DNA from: Xanthobacteraceae bacterium
GTDB lineage: Bacteria; Pseudomonadota; Alphaproteobacteria; Rhizobiales; Xanthobacteraceae
Assembly: GCA_019752575.1 (NCBI GenBank)
Contig: JAIELW010000019.1
Span: 1-64,000 of the forward strand
Reading direction: 5' to 3'
DNA: 64,000 nt
Below, in pieces: positions 36,713-45,807 of this stretch. A program made the position numbers and the translations under genes. Positions within the stretch are counted from its first letter, which is position 1, and every line of letters begins with the position of its first letter. The notes beneath the pieces are model-generated. The model was not told the DNA's origin and made no database searches. It saw only the letters and a list, made by a program, of their open reading frames with translations.

Positions 36713-38260
36713 TTATCGCTGCAAACGGATTCCGATCAGCCCGATATTCGCCGTGTAGTCCCGCCCCGGTACGCTCGAGAAGAAATGCTCGTTGCGGTAT
36801 TCCGCCTTGAGCGCGAGCGAACGGTTCAGCGAATACGTCAATGCAGCGGAAATTCGTAAATAATCGTTAACCAGCGCGGTGCCTTCGTATTCCGCGCGCA
36901 GCCAGCCCACATTCGCCGACCCGATCAGCCAGCGGCGGAACGCATGCTCCATGGTAAGACGCGCCTCGTGCCGAAGTACACCGGAGGCGCCGAACACCGA
37001 GGTTTCGTCGATGCCGGAGGCGGCGTTCAACTTGAAGGTCGTGAGCCCGGTGGCGAGCCAGGTGAGCTTCGCATCAAAGATCAAACCCGTGATGTCCTGG
37101 AGCGCCGGATCGGCGTAGCTGCGATGCGCAACACCCGCCGAGACTTCGCCGAACAGCCATTCCTTCCGGCCGAAGGTAACGCCCGCGCGCAGCGTGTAGC
37201 CGTCGGAGTCGCGCATCACGCCGTTGAAATCGACCGGCAGATCGCGTTCGCGCCGGTCAAAAACCGCTTCGATGAAGGGCTTCACGTCTGGCGACCATTC
37301 ATAGGCGCCGCGCAGCCGCGTCGAATAAGCGGTGTAATCGCGATCGGCGAGGTTTGTGACAGCGCCGTTCGTCAGCTCTGCGTTCTCGTAAACATTGCGC
37401 TCGATTCCGACGCCTGCCGTGATCTCGAAGCGACTAAAACGCTGTACCCAGGCCGCGGTCTGTCCGAAGGCATAGACGTTCGGTTGACGCCGCACGGCAG
37501 CGATCGCATCGGGGCTGCCGGGATTTTCCGTGGTCAGCGCGAATTTGCTTTCGAGCTCGATCTTGGAAAGCGAAGATACGTCGATGCGTCCGCGCAAGCT
37601 CGCCTGCACGTCGGGGCGGTTGGCGCCATCGACGTCATAGTATTTCGTATATGCGCCGCGTAGATCGAGCACGAGCTCGTGCCGCTGCCATTGCGACTGC
37701 GCGTTGAACTGTCCTTGCAGCGTGTTGAACCACGAGCCTTTGCCGTTCACGACCTTCTCGGCGTTGGTGTCGTAGCCGGTCTGCAGTTCGATGCTCGGCT
37801 TCAGCAGGAAGGCCCCCGAATTGAACCCGGCCGGGCCGAATGGCTCGTCGTCCGGCGGCACGCGCCGCTTGCGAAGAAGCGAAATGCTGCCGGTAATCTC
37901 CGGTGCCGCATTCTGCGTGCGCGCAAGCGACGGGTTACGCGCGAGCAGATTGGCATCCACCGGCGGCGCAGGCGTCGAAGCGGGCGCGCTCTTCTTCTGC
38001 GCCTGCTTTTTCTTCGGCTGTGTTTTCTTTTTCTGTGAGACGTAGCCGGTATCGCCCGCGCCGCTTACCGGCACCGTGCCCACGACACGCGGCGAGTCGA
38101 TCAGGTTCTCGACGACCGACGGCGGGCCTTTTTTCTGCTGCTGCGGAATCTCGTTGCTCTGCGCGTGCGCGGCGCTCGCGCATCCGAGCGCGAACAAGCC
38201 GGCAGACAAAGCCCGCCAGCATCCAGAAACCGGCTTTCGTGACGAGGTACAACCCGGCAA
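36713..38260 (-). CDS. Outer-membrane beta-barrel protein (BBP2-like)
   Basis: About 515 aa with an N-terminal signal ending in CASAAHAQ, a Lys/Pro linker (KKKTQPKKKQAQKK) and a C-terminal barrel from about residue 150: FLLKPSIELQTGYDTNAE at the front, alternating strands throughout, and the terminal aromatic/Arg-ended strand GLIGIRLQR. It fits the putative beta-barrel porin 2 group, often seen with envelope polysaccharide genes. No ATG gives a good start: the upstream ATG at 38404 overlaps the divergent kdsD start, so I use TTG at 38258-38260, which produces a signal peptide. The exact start is uncertain. Confidence 0.72.
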   Translation of the reverse strand: MPGCTSSRKPVSGCWRALSAGLFALGCASAAHAQSNEIPQQQKKGPPSVVENLIDSPRVVGTVPVSGAGDTGYVSQKKKTQPKKKQAQKKSAPASTPAPPVDANLLARNPSLARTQNAAPEITGSISLLRKRRVPPDDEPFGPAGFNSGAFLLKPSIELQTGYDTNAEKVVNGKGSWFNTLQGQFNAQSQWQRHELVLDLRGAYTKYYDVDGANRPDVQASLRGRIDVSSLSKIELESKFALTTENPGSPDAIAAVRRQPNVYAFGQTAAWVQRFSRFEITAGVGIERNVYENAELTNGAVTNLADRDYTAYSTRLRGAYEWSPDVKPFIEAVFDRRERDLPVDFNGVMRDSDGYTLRAGVTFGRKEWLFGEVSAGVAHRSYADPALQDITGLIFDAKLTWLATGLTTFKLNAASGIDETSVFGASGVLRHEARLTMEHAFRRWLIGSANVGWLRAEYEGTALVNDYLRISAALTYSLNRSLALKAEYRNEHFFSSVPGRDYTANIGLIGIRLQR

Positions 38261-38398
38261 AGGCGTGGCCCGAGAATGGCTTGGATGGTTAACGAAGGTA
38301 AAACGGGCATGGTTAATGCTTCGTTGTCCGGCCTTGCCGATTGGCCTCCGGCCCTCGGCCCATGCTAGGGAATCGGCCCGTTCCGGACCGGAATTCCG

Positions 38399-39421
38399 AT
38401 GCAAAAGCCCAATAAAAATACGTCCCAGACCCCCGCCTCACCGCACGCCGCTTCCGCGCTCCGCACCTTCGCGACCGAGACGAGCGGCCTCAGTGCGCTT
38501 GTGGCCGCCTTCTCGGGCGAGCTCGGCCGGAGTTTTTCGGATGCCGTGGAAAAAATCCGCGTGGTGGCGGGCCCGCACGAGCAGACCGGCCGCGTGATCG
38601 TGACCGGGATGGGCAAGAGCGGACATATCGGCCGCAAGATCGCGTCCACGCTCTCCTCGACCGGCACGCCCGCTTATTTCGTGCATCCCGGCGAAGCGAG
38701 CCACGGCGATCTCGGCGTGATCTCCGAAAAGCACGACATCATTCTCGCGCTGTCGTGGTCGGGCGAGACCGCGGAACTGCGCGATCTCGTGAACTACGCG
38801 AACCGTTTCAGCGTGGCGCTGATCGCGATCACTTCGCAGCCTGCGTCCGCGCTCGCCAAGGCCGCGGATATTTCGCTCATTCTTCCGGCCGCGCTGGAAG
38901 CCTGCCCGAACGGGCTCGCGCCGACGACATCGACACTCATGCAGCTCGCGCTCGGCGATGCCTTGGCGGTCGCGCTGTTAGAGAGCCGCGGCTTCACCGC
39001 GCTCGATTTCAAGGCACTGCATCCGGGCGGCAAGCTCGGCGCAAGCCTCACCTTCATCCGCGACATTATGCATTCCGGGGAGAAGTTGCCGCTCGTGAAC
39101 GACGGCGCTTTGATGTCGACGGCGATCGTCGAAATGTCGGCCAAAGGCTTCGGCTGTGTCGGCGTGCTGGACGGTACCGGCAATCTTTCCGGGATCATCA
39201 CCGACGGCGACTTGCGCCGTCACATGCGCGCGGACCTGCTGACCTCGAAGGTCGGTGAGGTGATGACGAAAGATCCGAAGTCCGCGAAGCCCGATCAGCT
39301 AGCTTCGGAAATTCTCGAGCGCATGAACGCTTCGAACATCACCGCGCTATTCGTGGTCGAGAACAAAAAGCCGGTCGGTCTCGTGCACTTGCACGATTTG
39401 CTGCGGATTGGCGTCGCTTAA
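38399..39421 (+). CDS. kdsD: Arabinose-5-phosphate isomerase (KdsD/KpsF family)
   Basis: A 340-aa enzyme converting ribulose-5-phosphate to arabinose-5-phosphate, the first committed step to Kdo for lipopolysaccharide. The SIS domain has VTGMGKSGHIGRKIASTLSSTGTPAYFVHPGEASHGDLG and ALSWSGETAELRDL. Two CBS domains follow (residues about 210-265 and 275-335), with GFGCVGVLDGTGNLSGIITDGDLRR and ALFVVENKKPVGLVHLHDLL. Length and order match the family. Its stop codon shares bases with the convergent nfeD stop (TTAA, 39418-39421). Confidence 0.94.
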   Translation: MQKPNKNTSQTPASPHAASALRTFATETSGLSALVAAFSGELGRSFSDAVEKIRVVAGPHEQTGRVIVTGMGKSGHIGRKIASTLSSTGTPAYFVHPGEASHGDLGVISEKHDIILALSWSGETAELRDLVNYANRFSVALIAITSQPASALAKAADISLILPAALEACPNGLAPTTSTLMQLALGDALAVALLESRGFTALDFKALHPGGKLGASLTFIRDIMHSGEKLPLVNDGALMSTAIVEMSAKGFGCVGVLDGTGNLSGIITDGDLRRHMRADLLTSKVGEVMTKDPKSAKPDQLASEILERMNASNITALFVVENKKPVGLVHLHDLLRIGVA

Positions 39422-39861
39422 TTCGCAGGCGCGACGATCAAAGTCGCGCCGTCCGCCTTCTCGACCCGAACCTTCGTTCCCGCCGGACAATCCGGCCCCG
39501 TCACGCGCCATGTGCTGTCGTCGACACGCACTCGCCCGACGCCATGCACGATCGGCTCATCGAGTGTGAAGACGCGGCCGACGAAGGCGTCGTGCCGGCG
39601 GTTGAGAAACGGTTTGTCCGTTTCCGTTACGACCGTCGGGTAAATGCGCCGCCCAAGCAACACCGAAATCACCGACAGGATCGCGAAGACCACAATCTGC
39701 GCCTGCCAGCTCATCGACACGATGAAGCCGATGACGCCGGTCGCGATCGCGGCAAGGCCGAGCCAGAGCATGAAGGTGCCCGGCACCATCACTTCGAGCG
39801 CGAGCAAGAGCCCGCCCACGATGAACCAGTTCCAGTTTCCGAGTTGCGCGAGGAAATTCAT
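39418..39861 (-). CDS. NfeD-like membrane protein
   Basis: A 147-aa short NfeD. Two or three hydrophobic helices (WFIVGGLLLALEVMVPGTFMLWLGLAAIATGVIGFIV and IVVFAILSVISVLL) are followed by an OB-fold soluble domain (GRVFTLDEPIVHGVGRVRVDDSTWRVTGPDCPAGTKVRV). NfeD proteins pair with SPFH proteins in membrane microdomains. The SPFH gene lies 11 bp upstream on the same strand, as expected. Confidence 0.9.
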   Translation of the reverse strand: MNFLAQLGNWNWFIVGGLLLALEVMVPGTFMLWLGLAAIATGVIGFIVSMSWQAQIVVFAILSVISVLLGRRIYPTVVTETDKPFLNRRHDAFVGRVFTLDEPIVHGVGRVRVDDSTWRVTGPDCPAGTKVRVEKADGATLIVAPAN

Positions 39862-39872
39862 CGCGTGCCCCC

Positions 39873-40838
39873 TTACGAACCGGCGCGCCGCGGGCCGGTC
39901 GGCGAACCGCCGCCCGCAGGGCTGTCGGGACCGAACACTGCCTTGCTGAGTTCGGCAATGCCGCCCAGCGAACCCAGGATCGCGGTCGCTTCGTAAGGCA
40001 GCATGAATACTTTTTGGTTCGGCGAGCGCGCAAACTCCGTCATCGCTTTCACGTATTTTTCGGCGATGTAGTAATTAAGCGCAGCTGCCTGACCGCCGGC
40101 GACCGCCGAACTGAGCACGGTCGTCGCTTTCGCATCGGCCTCCGCAAGACGCTCGCGCGCCTCGGCGTCACGATAGGCCGCTTCGCGGCGGCCTTCGGCT
40201 TCGAGAATTTGCGACTGCTTTTCGCCCTCGGCGCGCAGGATTTCAGATTGGCGCTGGCCTTCCGCTTCGAGCACCACTGCGCGCTTCTCGCGCTCAGCCT
40301 TCATCTGGCGTCCCATCGCAGCGACAAGGTCCGCCGGCGGCACGATGTCCTTGATTTCGACGCGCGTGATCTTGATGCCCCATACCGCGGACGCCGCATC
40401 GACAACCTTGAGCAGGCGATCGTTGATTTCATCGCGATGCGACAACAGCATGTCGAGGTCCATCGAACCCATGACGGTACGAATATTCGTCATGATGAGG
40501 TTCAGAATCGCCTTGTGCAGGTTGGTGATTTCGTAGCTCGCGCGCGCCGCATCGAACACCTGATAGAACGCGACTCCGTCGACGGCGACCGTCGCGTTGT
40601 CTTTGGTGATCACTTCCTGCGTCGGAACGTCCAGCACCTGCTCCATCATGTTCACTTTCGACCCGATGCGGTCGATGAAGGGTACGATGAAGTTGAGGCC
40701 TGACGTCATAGTCGTTGTGTAACGGCTGAATCGCTCGACGGTATAGTGATAGCCCTGCGGAACGGTCTTAACGCCCGCGAAAACCGTCGCGACCGCGATG
40801 ATCAAAACGACAATGACGAAAATGCTAAAACCGTCCAT
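39873..40838 (-). CDS. SPFH/band 7 (stomatin-like, QmcA-type) membrane protein
   Basis: A 321-aa protein with one N-terminal membrane helix (IFVIVVLIIAVATVFAGVKTV) and a band-7 domain: VPQGYHYTVERFSRYTTTM, SGLNFIVPFIDRIGSKVNMMEQVLDVPTQEVITKDN, and a long charged helix RQMKAEREKRAVVLEAEGQRQSEILRAEGEK. The C-terminal part IAELSKAVFGPDS is short and Gly/Pro-rich. Forms oligomeric scaffolds around membrane proteases or quality-control complexes in relatives. It is the upstream partner of the NfeD gene. Confidence 0.92.
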   Translation of the reverse strand: MDGFSIFVIVVLIIAVATVFAGVKTVPQGYHYTVERFSRYTTTMTSGLNFIVPFIDRIGSKVNMMEQVLDVPTQEVITKDNATVAVDGVAFYQVFDAARASYEITNLHKAILNLIMTNIRTVMGSMDLDMLLSHRDEINDRLLKVVDAASAVWGIKITRVEIKDIVPPADLVAAMGRQMKAEREKRAVVLEAEGQRQSEILRAEGEKQSQILEAEGRREAAYRDAEARERLAEADAKATTVLSSAVAGGQAAALNYYIAEKYVKAMTEFARSPNQKVFMLPYEATAILGSLGGIAELSKAVFGPDSPAGGGSPTGPRRAGS

Positions 40839-40929
40839 GGGAGCGCCTCCTGCGCAATAAAATCACATTTTCAAACAAGATGGCGCGGGCGAGCCGCGCT
40901 AGCAAGTATCGCTGATTCTCACGTTTGCG

Positions 40930-41961
40930 TCAGAGCCAGCCGGACAATTCCCGCGTCACCACGTGGCGGATCACCTTCATACCGGCGTCCGAATCGTTGA
41001 GACATGGAATCGCGGTAAAATTTTCCCCGCCATGCTCGCGGAAAATCCCGGCATTCTCCATGCCTATTTCCTCGATCGTTTCTAAGCAGTCGGCGACGAA
41101 GCCTGGGGTGACGACCGCAAGATTTTTCACACCGGATTTCGCCAGCGCCTCCACGGTCTTGTCGGTATAAGGCTGCAGCCACTCGTCCTTGCCGAAGCGC
41201 GACTGAAACGTCATGACGAATTGCCGGTCGGACATCCCCAGCCGCTCGCATATCAGCCGCGCGCTCTTGGCGCATTGGCAATAATAGGGGTCGCCCTTGA
41301 GCAGATATTCGAGCGGCACGCCGTGAAATGACGAGAGGATGACATCCGGCTTCCACGACAGCTTCGCAAGTTCCGCCTGCATCGCGCCGGTCACCGCTTC
41401 GATATAGACCGGATCGTCGTGCCACGGCGGCGCAATCCGGATCGCGGGTTGCCAGCGCATGTCCTTCAGCGCATCGAACACTTTGTCGGCGACCGTCGCC
41501 GTCGTCGCCGCCGCGTATTGCGGATAGAGCGGCACCGCGAGAATGCGGTCGCAGCCCTGCTCCTGCAGCATCTTCAGCCGCGACGCGATCGACGGATTGC
41601 CGTAGCGCATCGCCCAATCGACCACGAGATTCTTTTTGTCCACCAACGACCCGGCGAGCTTTTCACTCTGCGCGCGCGTGATCGTCTTGAGCGGCCCTTC
41701 GTTCTTCTCGCGATTCCAGATTTTGTCGTAGTCGCGGCCTTTGGCCTGCGGACGCTTCGACAGGATGATGACGTTCAGCACGAACCACCACAGCGCACGC
41801 GGCACCTCGATCACGCGGCGATCGGATAGAAACTCCTTCAGGTAGCGCCGCATCGACCAGTAATCGGTCGCATCCGGCGTACCGAGATTGACGAGAAGCA
41901 CGCCGATTTTGGGCGAAGTGGCTGGGTGGTCCGAAGGACGCCGGGCTGGTTCGATTTTCAT
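40930..41961 (-). CDS. hemH: Ferrochelatase
   Basis: A 343-aa enzyme inserting ferrous iron into protoporphyrin IX to make protohaem. Key segments: IGVLLVNLGTPDATDYWSMRRYLKEFLSDRRVIE at the start, DWAMRYGNPSI, ILAVPLYPQYAAATT, VILSSFHGVPLEYL (catalytic His), and PGFVADCLETIEEIGMEN near the C-terminus. ATG at 41959-41961 gives the family N-terminus; the frame stays open for another 475 codons antisense to the next gene, which I do not take as coding. Divergent from the 5'-nucleotidase gene. Confidence 0.96.
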   Translation of the reverse strand: MKIEPARRPSDHPATSPKIGVLLVNLGTPDATDYWSMRRYLKEFLSDRRVIEVPRALWWFVLNVIILSKRPQAKGRDYDKIWNREKNEGPLKTITRAQSEKLAGSLVDKKNLVVDWAMRYGNPSIASRLKMLQEQGCDRILAVPLYPQYAAATTATVADKVFDALKDMRWQPAIRIAPPWHDDPVYIEAVTGAMQAELAKLSWKPDVILSSFHGVPLEYLLKGDPYYCQCAKSARLICERLGMSDRQFVMTFQSRFGKDEWLQPYTDKTVEALAKSGVKNLAVVTPGFVADCLETIEEIGMENAGIFREHGGENFTAIPCLNDSDAGMKVIRHVVTRELSGWL

Positions 41962-42036
41962 GGCCGGGCAATATAGAAGGGTGTTGCCGCCGATGCACAG
42001 AGGGCGGCAGAGACAGAACGTAGCAGCCAAAAACAA

Positions 42037-43569
42037 ATGCTTTCGCGCCGCACTTTTCTCGCAAGCCTTGCCGCCTTCGTGGCCACACTCGCAGGCTGGC
42101 GCCCGGCATGGGCGCAACCCGTTGCCGCGACCAAAGTCACCTTCGTTCTGTTCAACGACTTCTACATCATGAACGAACAGCTTCTTCCCGATGGCAAACT
42201 GCGCGGCGGCTTCGCACGGCTTGCGACGGTCGTGAAAGACAAGCGCGCGAAGAACAAGAACGTGATCGTGGCGCACGGCGGCGACACGCTGTCGCCTTCG
42301 CTGATGTCGGGCTTCGATCGCGGCAAGCATATCGTTGCGCTGACCAACCTGATCGCGCCGGATATTTTCGTGGCCGGCAACCACGAATTCGATTTCGGCC
42401 GCGACACCTTCCTCGAGCGCATGCGCGAGGCGAAGTTTCCGCTCTATGGCGCGAACCTGCGGCTCGCAAACGGCAAGCCGGTGCCGGATCACAAGGACCG
42501 CACGATCATCAATTTCGACGGCGTGAAGCTCGGCCTCACCGGCATCGCTTACGAGAAATCCGCGCGGCTCTCGTCGCCGGAGGATCTGAAATTCTTGCCT
42601 TGCGTCGATACCACGAAAGAACAAGCGACCTTGCTCCGTAAGGAAGGCGCCGACTTCGTCTGTGCCGTCTTGCATTGCGACCGCGGCGACGCATTTCTTT
42701 TGCAATTCGCGCAGGCCGCGGAGCTTCTCCTGACAGGCCATACGCACGATCTCTTCGTGCAGTACGACGGCCAGGTCGGCATCGTGGAGTCCGGTTACGA
42801 CGCTTTCTACGTGACTTGCATCGATGTCGATATTCTCGTGAGCGAGCGCGACGGCAAGCGTGTCACGGCCTGGTGGCCGAAATTCCGCGTGATCGACACC
42901 GCGGACGTAACCCCCGATCCGGCGGTCGCCGCCGCCGTCGCGAAATACAACGACGACTTCTCGCGCGAAACGGAAGTCGTCATCGCGAAAACCGATGTCG
43001 AGCTCGACAGCCGCAACGCCACGATCCGCACCCGCGAAGCCGCGATCGGCAATCTGTTCGCCGATGCGATGCGCGTGTCCATGAAAGCCGACGCCGCCGT
43101 CATCAATGGCGGCGGCATCCGCTCCGGAAAAGTTTACCCGCCGGGCTCGGTAATCCGGCTGAAAGACATTCTTGCGGAACTGCCCTTTAACAACCGCGTG
43201 GTCGTGGTCGAGATCGCCGGCGCGGACTTGTTGCTCGCGATGGAAAACGGCCTTGCGCAGGTGCCGGTACCCGCGGGCCGCTTCCCACAGGTGTCGGGTA
43301 TGAAAATCGTGTTCGATCCGAAGCTGCCGATGCGCAAGCGCGTGATTTCGCTCGAAGTCGCGGGCAAGCCGGTCGAGCCTTCGCAAATCTATCGCGTGGC
43401 GATATTGGACTTCCTGGCGCGCGGCGGCGACGACTACGTAACCTTCCGCACGGCCAAGCGCGTGACACCGGACGCCGACGCGCCGCTCCTTGCGAACGAA
43501 GTCATCGCTTATCTGAAAAAACTTGGCGTGGTGAAGACAATCGCGGAAGGGCGGATTATTTCGCGCTGA
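42037..43569 (+). CDS. Secreted 5'-nucleotidase/metallophosphatase (UshA-like)
   Basis: A 510-aa protein with a twin-arginine signal (MLSRRTFLASLAAF...AWAQ). The N-terminal metallophosphatase domain has GGDTLSP, FVAGNHEFDFG, VLHCDRGD and LTGHTHDL. The usual first motif NDxH reads NDFY here, so the His is replaced by Tyr. The C-terminal 5'-nucleotidase domain has NLFADAMRVSMKADAAVINGGGIRSGKV and a substrate-loop region DFLARGGDDYVTF. It probably releases nucleosides and phosphate in the periplasm. No ligand or partner gene is adjacent; it is divergent from hemH. Confidence 0.9.
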   Translation: MLSRRTFLASLAAFVATLAGWRPAWAQPVAATKVTFVLFNDFYIMNEQLLPDGKLRGGFARLATVVKDKRAKNKNVIVAHGGDTLSPSLMSGFDRGKHIVALTNLIAPDIFVAGNHEFDFGRDTFLERMREAKFPLYGANLRLANGKPVPDHKDRTIINFDGVKLGLTGIAYEKSARLSSPEDLKFLPCVDTTKEQATLLRKEGADFVCAVLHCDRGDAFLLQFAQAAELLLTGHTHDLFVQYDGQVGIVESGYDAFYVTCIDVDILVSERDGKRVTAWWPKFRVIDTADVTPDPAVAAAVAKYNDDFSRETEVVIAKTDVELDSRNATIRTREAAIGNLFADAMRVSMKADAAVINGGGIRSGKVYPPGSVIRLKDILAELPFNNRVVVVEIAGADLLLAMENGLAQVPVPAGRFPQVSGMKIVFDPKLPMRKRVISLEVAGKPVEPSQIYRVAILDFLARGGDDYVTFRTAKRVTPDADAPLLANEVIAYLKKLGVVKTIAEGRIISR

Positions 43570-43576
43570 GTAATTT

Positions 43577-43667
43577 CGTCATGGCCGGGCTTATCCCGGC
43601 CATCCACGTCTTTACTGCGCTGATTGTTCCTAAGGCGTGGATGCCCGGCACAAGGCCGGGCATGACG
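43577..43667. repeat. Dispersed dyad repeat, family A, copy 5
   Basis: About 91 bp with intact CGTCATG/CATGACG ends. The GGCCGGG-type arm comes first, as in copy 3. It lies between the convergent 5'-nucleotidase and PaaK-like genes. Confidence 0.9.
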
Positions 43668-43676
43668 AGAATGAAA

Positions 43677-44903
43677 TCACCCCCGCTCGTCCGAAATCAC
43701 CTTGCCGTCGTTCGGCAGCGAACCGACCGCCACGATCTCGACCCGGCCCTTGAGCTTGGTCACCGCCTGCAGAGTTGCCGCGACCTTATCGGGTAAATCC
43801 GCGCCGCCATTCGCGCTTTCGGCGCGCAAGGTCATCGCGTCCTGCTCATTCTCACGCGTGACCACGAGGCGAAGTTTCTTCAAGCCCGGATGCTGCTTGG
43901 AGAGCTCCGCGATCTGTTCGGGGCGCACGAACATGCCCTTCACTTTCGCGGTCTGATCGGCGCGGCCCATCCAGCCTTTGATGCGCGCGTTCGTCCGGCC
44001 GCAAGGGGATGCGCCTTTCATCACCGCCGAAAGGTCGCCAGTCGCAAGCCTGATCCACGGATGATGTTCGTTGAAGGAAGTCACGACGATCTCGCCGACC
44101 TCGCCTTCGGCGACCGGGTCGCCGGTGCCGGGCCGCACGATCTCGACGAGCACGTCCTCGTTCACGATCAGGCCCTCGCGCGCGGGCGACTCGTAGGCGA
44201 CGACGCCCATGTCGGCGATCGCATAGGTCTGATAGGCATCGACACCGCGCGACTTCACCTCGGCTTGTAGCGATGGCGGGAACGCGGCACCAGAGACCAG
44301 CGCCTTCTTGATGCAGGACACGTCGCGGTTCGCGGCCTTGCCGGCATCGAGCAGAATCTTCAGAAAATCCGGCGTGCCGGTGTAACCCGTGGGTTTCAGA
44401 TGCGCGATCATCTCCAACTGCATCTCGGTCTGGCCCGGACCCGCGGGAATGACCGGACAGCCGAGCGAGCGGGCCGCGGAATCCAGAATGAACCCGCCCG
44501 GCGTCATGTGATACGAGAACGTATTCAGCACGATGTCGCCAGGACGAAAGCCTGCCGCGAACAGCGAACGCGCAGCAGCCCACGGGTCCTTCCCGGTGCC
44601 TTCCGGCTCGAAGATCGGACCCGGCGAAGTGAATAATCTTCCGAACGAAGAAACCGGCGCCGGCACGAAGCCCGCAAACGGGGGCGATGCCTTCTGCATC
44701 GCAGGCAGCGCCGATTTGCGCATGATCGGCAGTTTCGCGAGCGCCGCGCGCGAATTCACCGAAGCTGCGTCAATGCCCTTGAGTTGCTCCTGCCAGCCTG
44801 GCGCTTTCAGCGCTGCGGCGATAAGCGAGGGCAGACGCGAAACGAGATCGCGCTCGCGCTCGTCAACGCTTCTCGTCTCCAGCTTGTCGTAATGCTCAGG
44901 CAT
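43677..44903 (-). CDS. Phenylacetate-CoA ligase-like (PaaK family) protein
   Basis: A 408-aa AMP-forming acyl-CoA synthetase fold. It begins MPEHYDKLETRSVDERE and contains GYTGTPDFLKILLDAG, YQTYAIADMGVVAYES, GEVGEIVVTSFNEHHPWIRLATGDLSAV, GRADQTAKVKGMFVRPEQI and a final DGKVISDERG. The Ser/Thr-Gly-rich P-loop of canonical PaaK (SSGTTGKP) is replaced by TSPGPIFEPEGTGKD. A GTG at 44913-44915 overlapping the livF stop as GTGA is an alternative start. It is the last gene of the ligase-liv operon and presumably acts on the imported acid. Confidence 0.83.
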   Translation of the reverse strand: MPEHYDKLETRSVDERERDLVSRLPSLIAAALKAPGWQEQLKGIDAASVNSRAALAKLPIMRKSALPAMQKASPPFAGFVPAPVSSFGRLFTSPGPIFEPEGTGKDPWAAARSLFAAGFRPGDIVLNTFSYHMTPGGFILDSAARSLGCPVIPAGPGQTEMQLEMIAHLKPTGYTGTPDFLKILLDAGKAANRDVSCIKKALVSGAAFPPSLQAEVKSRGVDAYQTYAIADMGVVAYESPAREGLIVNEDVLVEIVRPGTGDPVAEGEVGEIVVTSFNEHHPWIRLATGDLSAVMKGASPCGRTNARIKGWMGRADQTAKVKGMFVRPEQIAELSKQHPGLKKLRLVVTRENEQDAMTLRAESANGGADLPDKVAATLQAVTKLKGRVEIVAVGSLPNDGKVISDERG

Positions 44904-44911
44904 GGCGGCGC

Positions 44912-45742
44912 TCACGCCATCCAGCGCTTGCGGCGCTTGTAGTGTTTCACGTCCCGGAAGGACTTGCGCCCCGCGCCGGAAACCCCGAGATAAAATTCTT
45001 TCACGTCCTCGTTGGCACGCAAGGACTTCGCATCGCCGTCGAGCACGATGCGTCCGTTTTCCAGAATGTAGCCGTACTGCGCGTATTTCAGCGCCATGTT
45101 CGTGTTCTGCTCCGCGAGCAGGAAGGTGACGCCCTCCTTTGCGTTCAGATCGCGCACGATGTCGAAGATTTCCTCGACGATCTGCGGCGCAAGCCCCATC
45201 GAAGGTTCGTCGAGCAGGATCAGTTTCGGACGCGACATCAGCGCGCGGCCGACCGCGCACATCTGTTGTTCGCCGCCTGAGGTATAACCCGCGAGCGAAG
45301 TGCGGCGGTCTTTCAGGCGTGGGAAATATTCGTAAACGCGCTCCATGTCGCGCTTGATCGCAGCGCGTCCGTCGGGCCGCGTGAAGGCCCCGGTGAGCAG
45401 ATTTTCCTCGATGGTGAGATGGGCAAAGCAATGCCGCCCTTCCATCACCTGAATGCAGCCATGGCGCACCAGTTCGTTCGGCGACTGATCGTGAATTTCC
45501 TTGCCCTCGAACAGAATCGATCCTTTGGAAACCTCGCCGCGCTCGGCATGCAGCAAATTCGAGATCGCTTTCAGCGTCGTGGTCTTGCCGGCACCGTTCG
45601 CGCCGAGGATCGCGACGATGCCCTTCTTCGGCACGTTCAGCGAAACGCCTTTCAAGACGAGAATGACGTGATCGTAGATCACCTCGATATTGTTGATCGC
45701 GAGAATGTTCTCGCTGCTGTGTTGGGCGGCGGTCGCTGACAT
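44912..45742 (-). CDS. livF: Branched-chain-type ABC transporter ATPase (LivF)
   Basis: A 276-aa ABC ATPase. Walker A GANGAGKTTTLK, signature YTSGGEQQMCAVGRALM, Walker B LILLDEPSMGLAP and the H-loop replacement AEQNTNMAL. The C-terminal tail FRDVKHYKRRKRWMA is longer than in typical LivF and is common in the liv sets tied to CoA ligases. Start at MSATAAQHSS (45740-45742). It follows livK by 65 bp with a GAAA-loop hairpin between them. Confidence 0.93.
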   Translation of the reverse strand: MSATAAQHSSENILAINNIEVIYDHVILVLKGVSLNVPKKGIVAILGANGAGKTTTLKAISNLLHAERGEVSKGSILFEGKEIHDQSPNELVRHGCIQVMEGRHCFAHLTIEENLLTGAFTRPDGRAAIKRDMERVYEYFPRLKDRRTSLAGYTSGGEQQMCAVGRALMSRPKLILLDEPSMGLAPQIVEEIFDIVRDLNAKEGVTFLLAEQNTNMALKYAQYGYILENGRIVLDGDAKSLRANEDVKEFYLGVSGAGRKSFRDVKHYKRRKRWMA

Positions 45743-45767
45743 GTCGCGCAATCCTTGAGAGAGAATT

Positions 45768-45791
45768 CCCCGCCCTCTTTCGAGGGCGGGG
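45768..45791 (-). terminator. Hairpin between livK and livF
   Basis: On the minus strand CCCCGCCCTC-GAAA-GAGGGCGGGG forms a perfect 10-bp stem with a GNRA loop, followed by AATTCTC. It lies directly after the livK stop and before livF. It may partly terminate or protect the livK message so that the binding protein is made in excess. Confidence 0.75.
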
Positions 45792-45807
45792 ATCGTTGGC
45801 GTTTACG

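Noticed and set aside
41962-43386. 475-codon upstream extension of the hemH frame
   Set aside because: It is antisense to the well-supported 5'-nucleotidase and has no ferrochelatase-like sequence before MKIEPARR.
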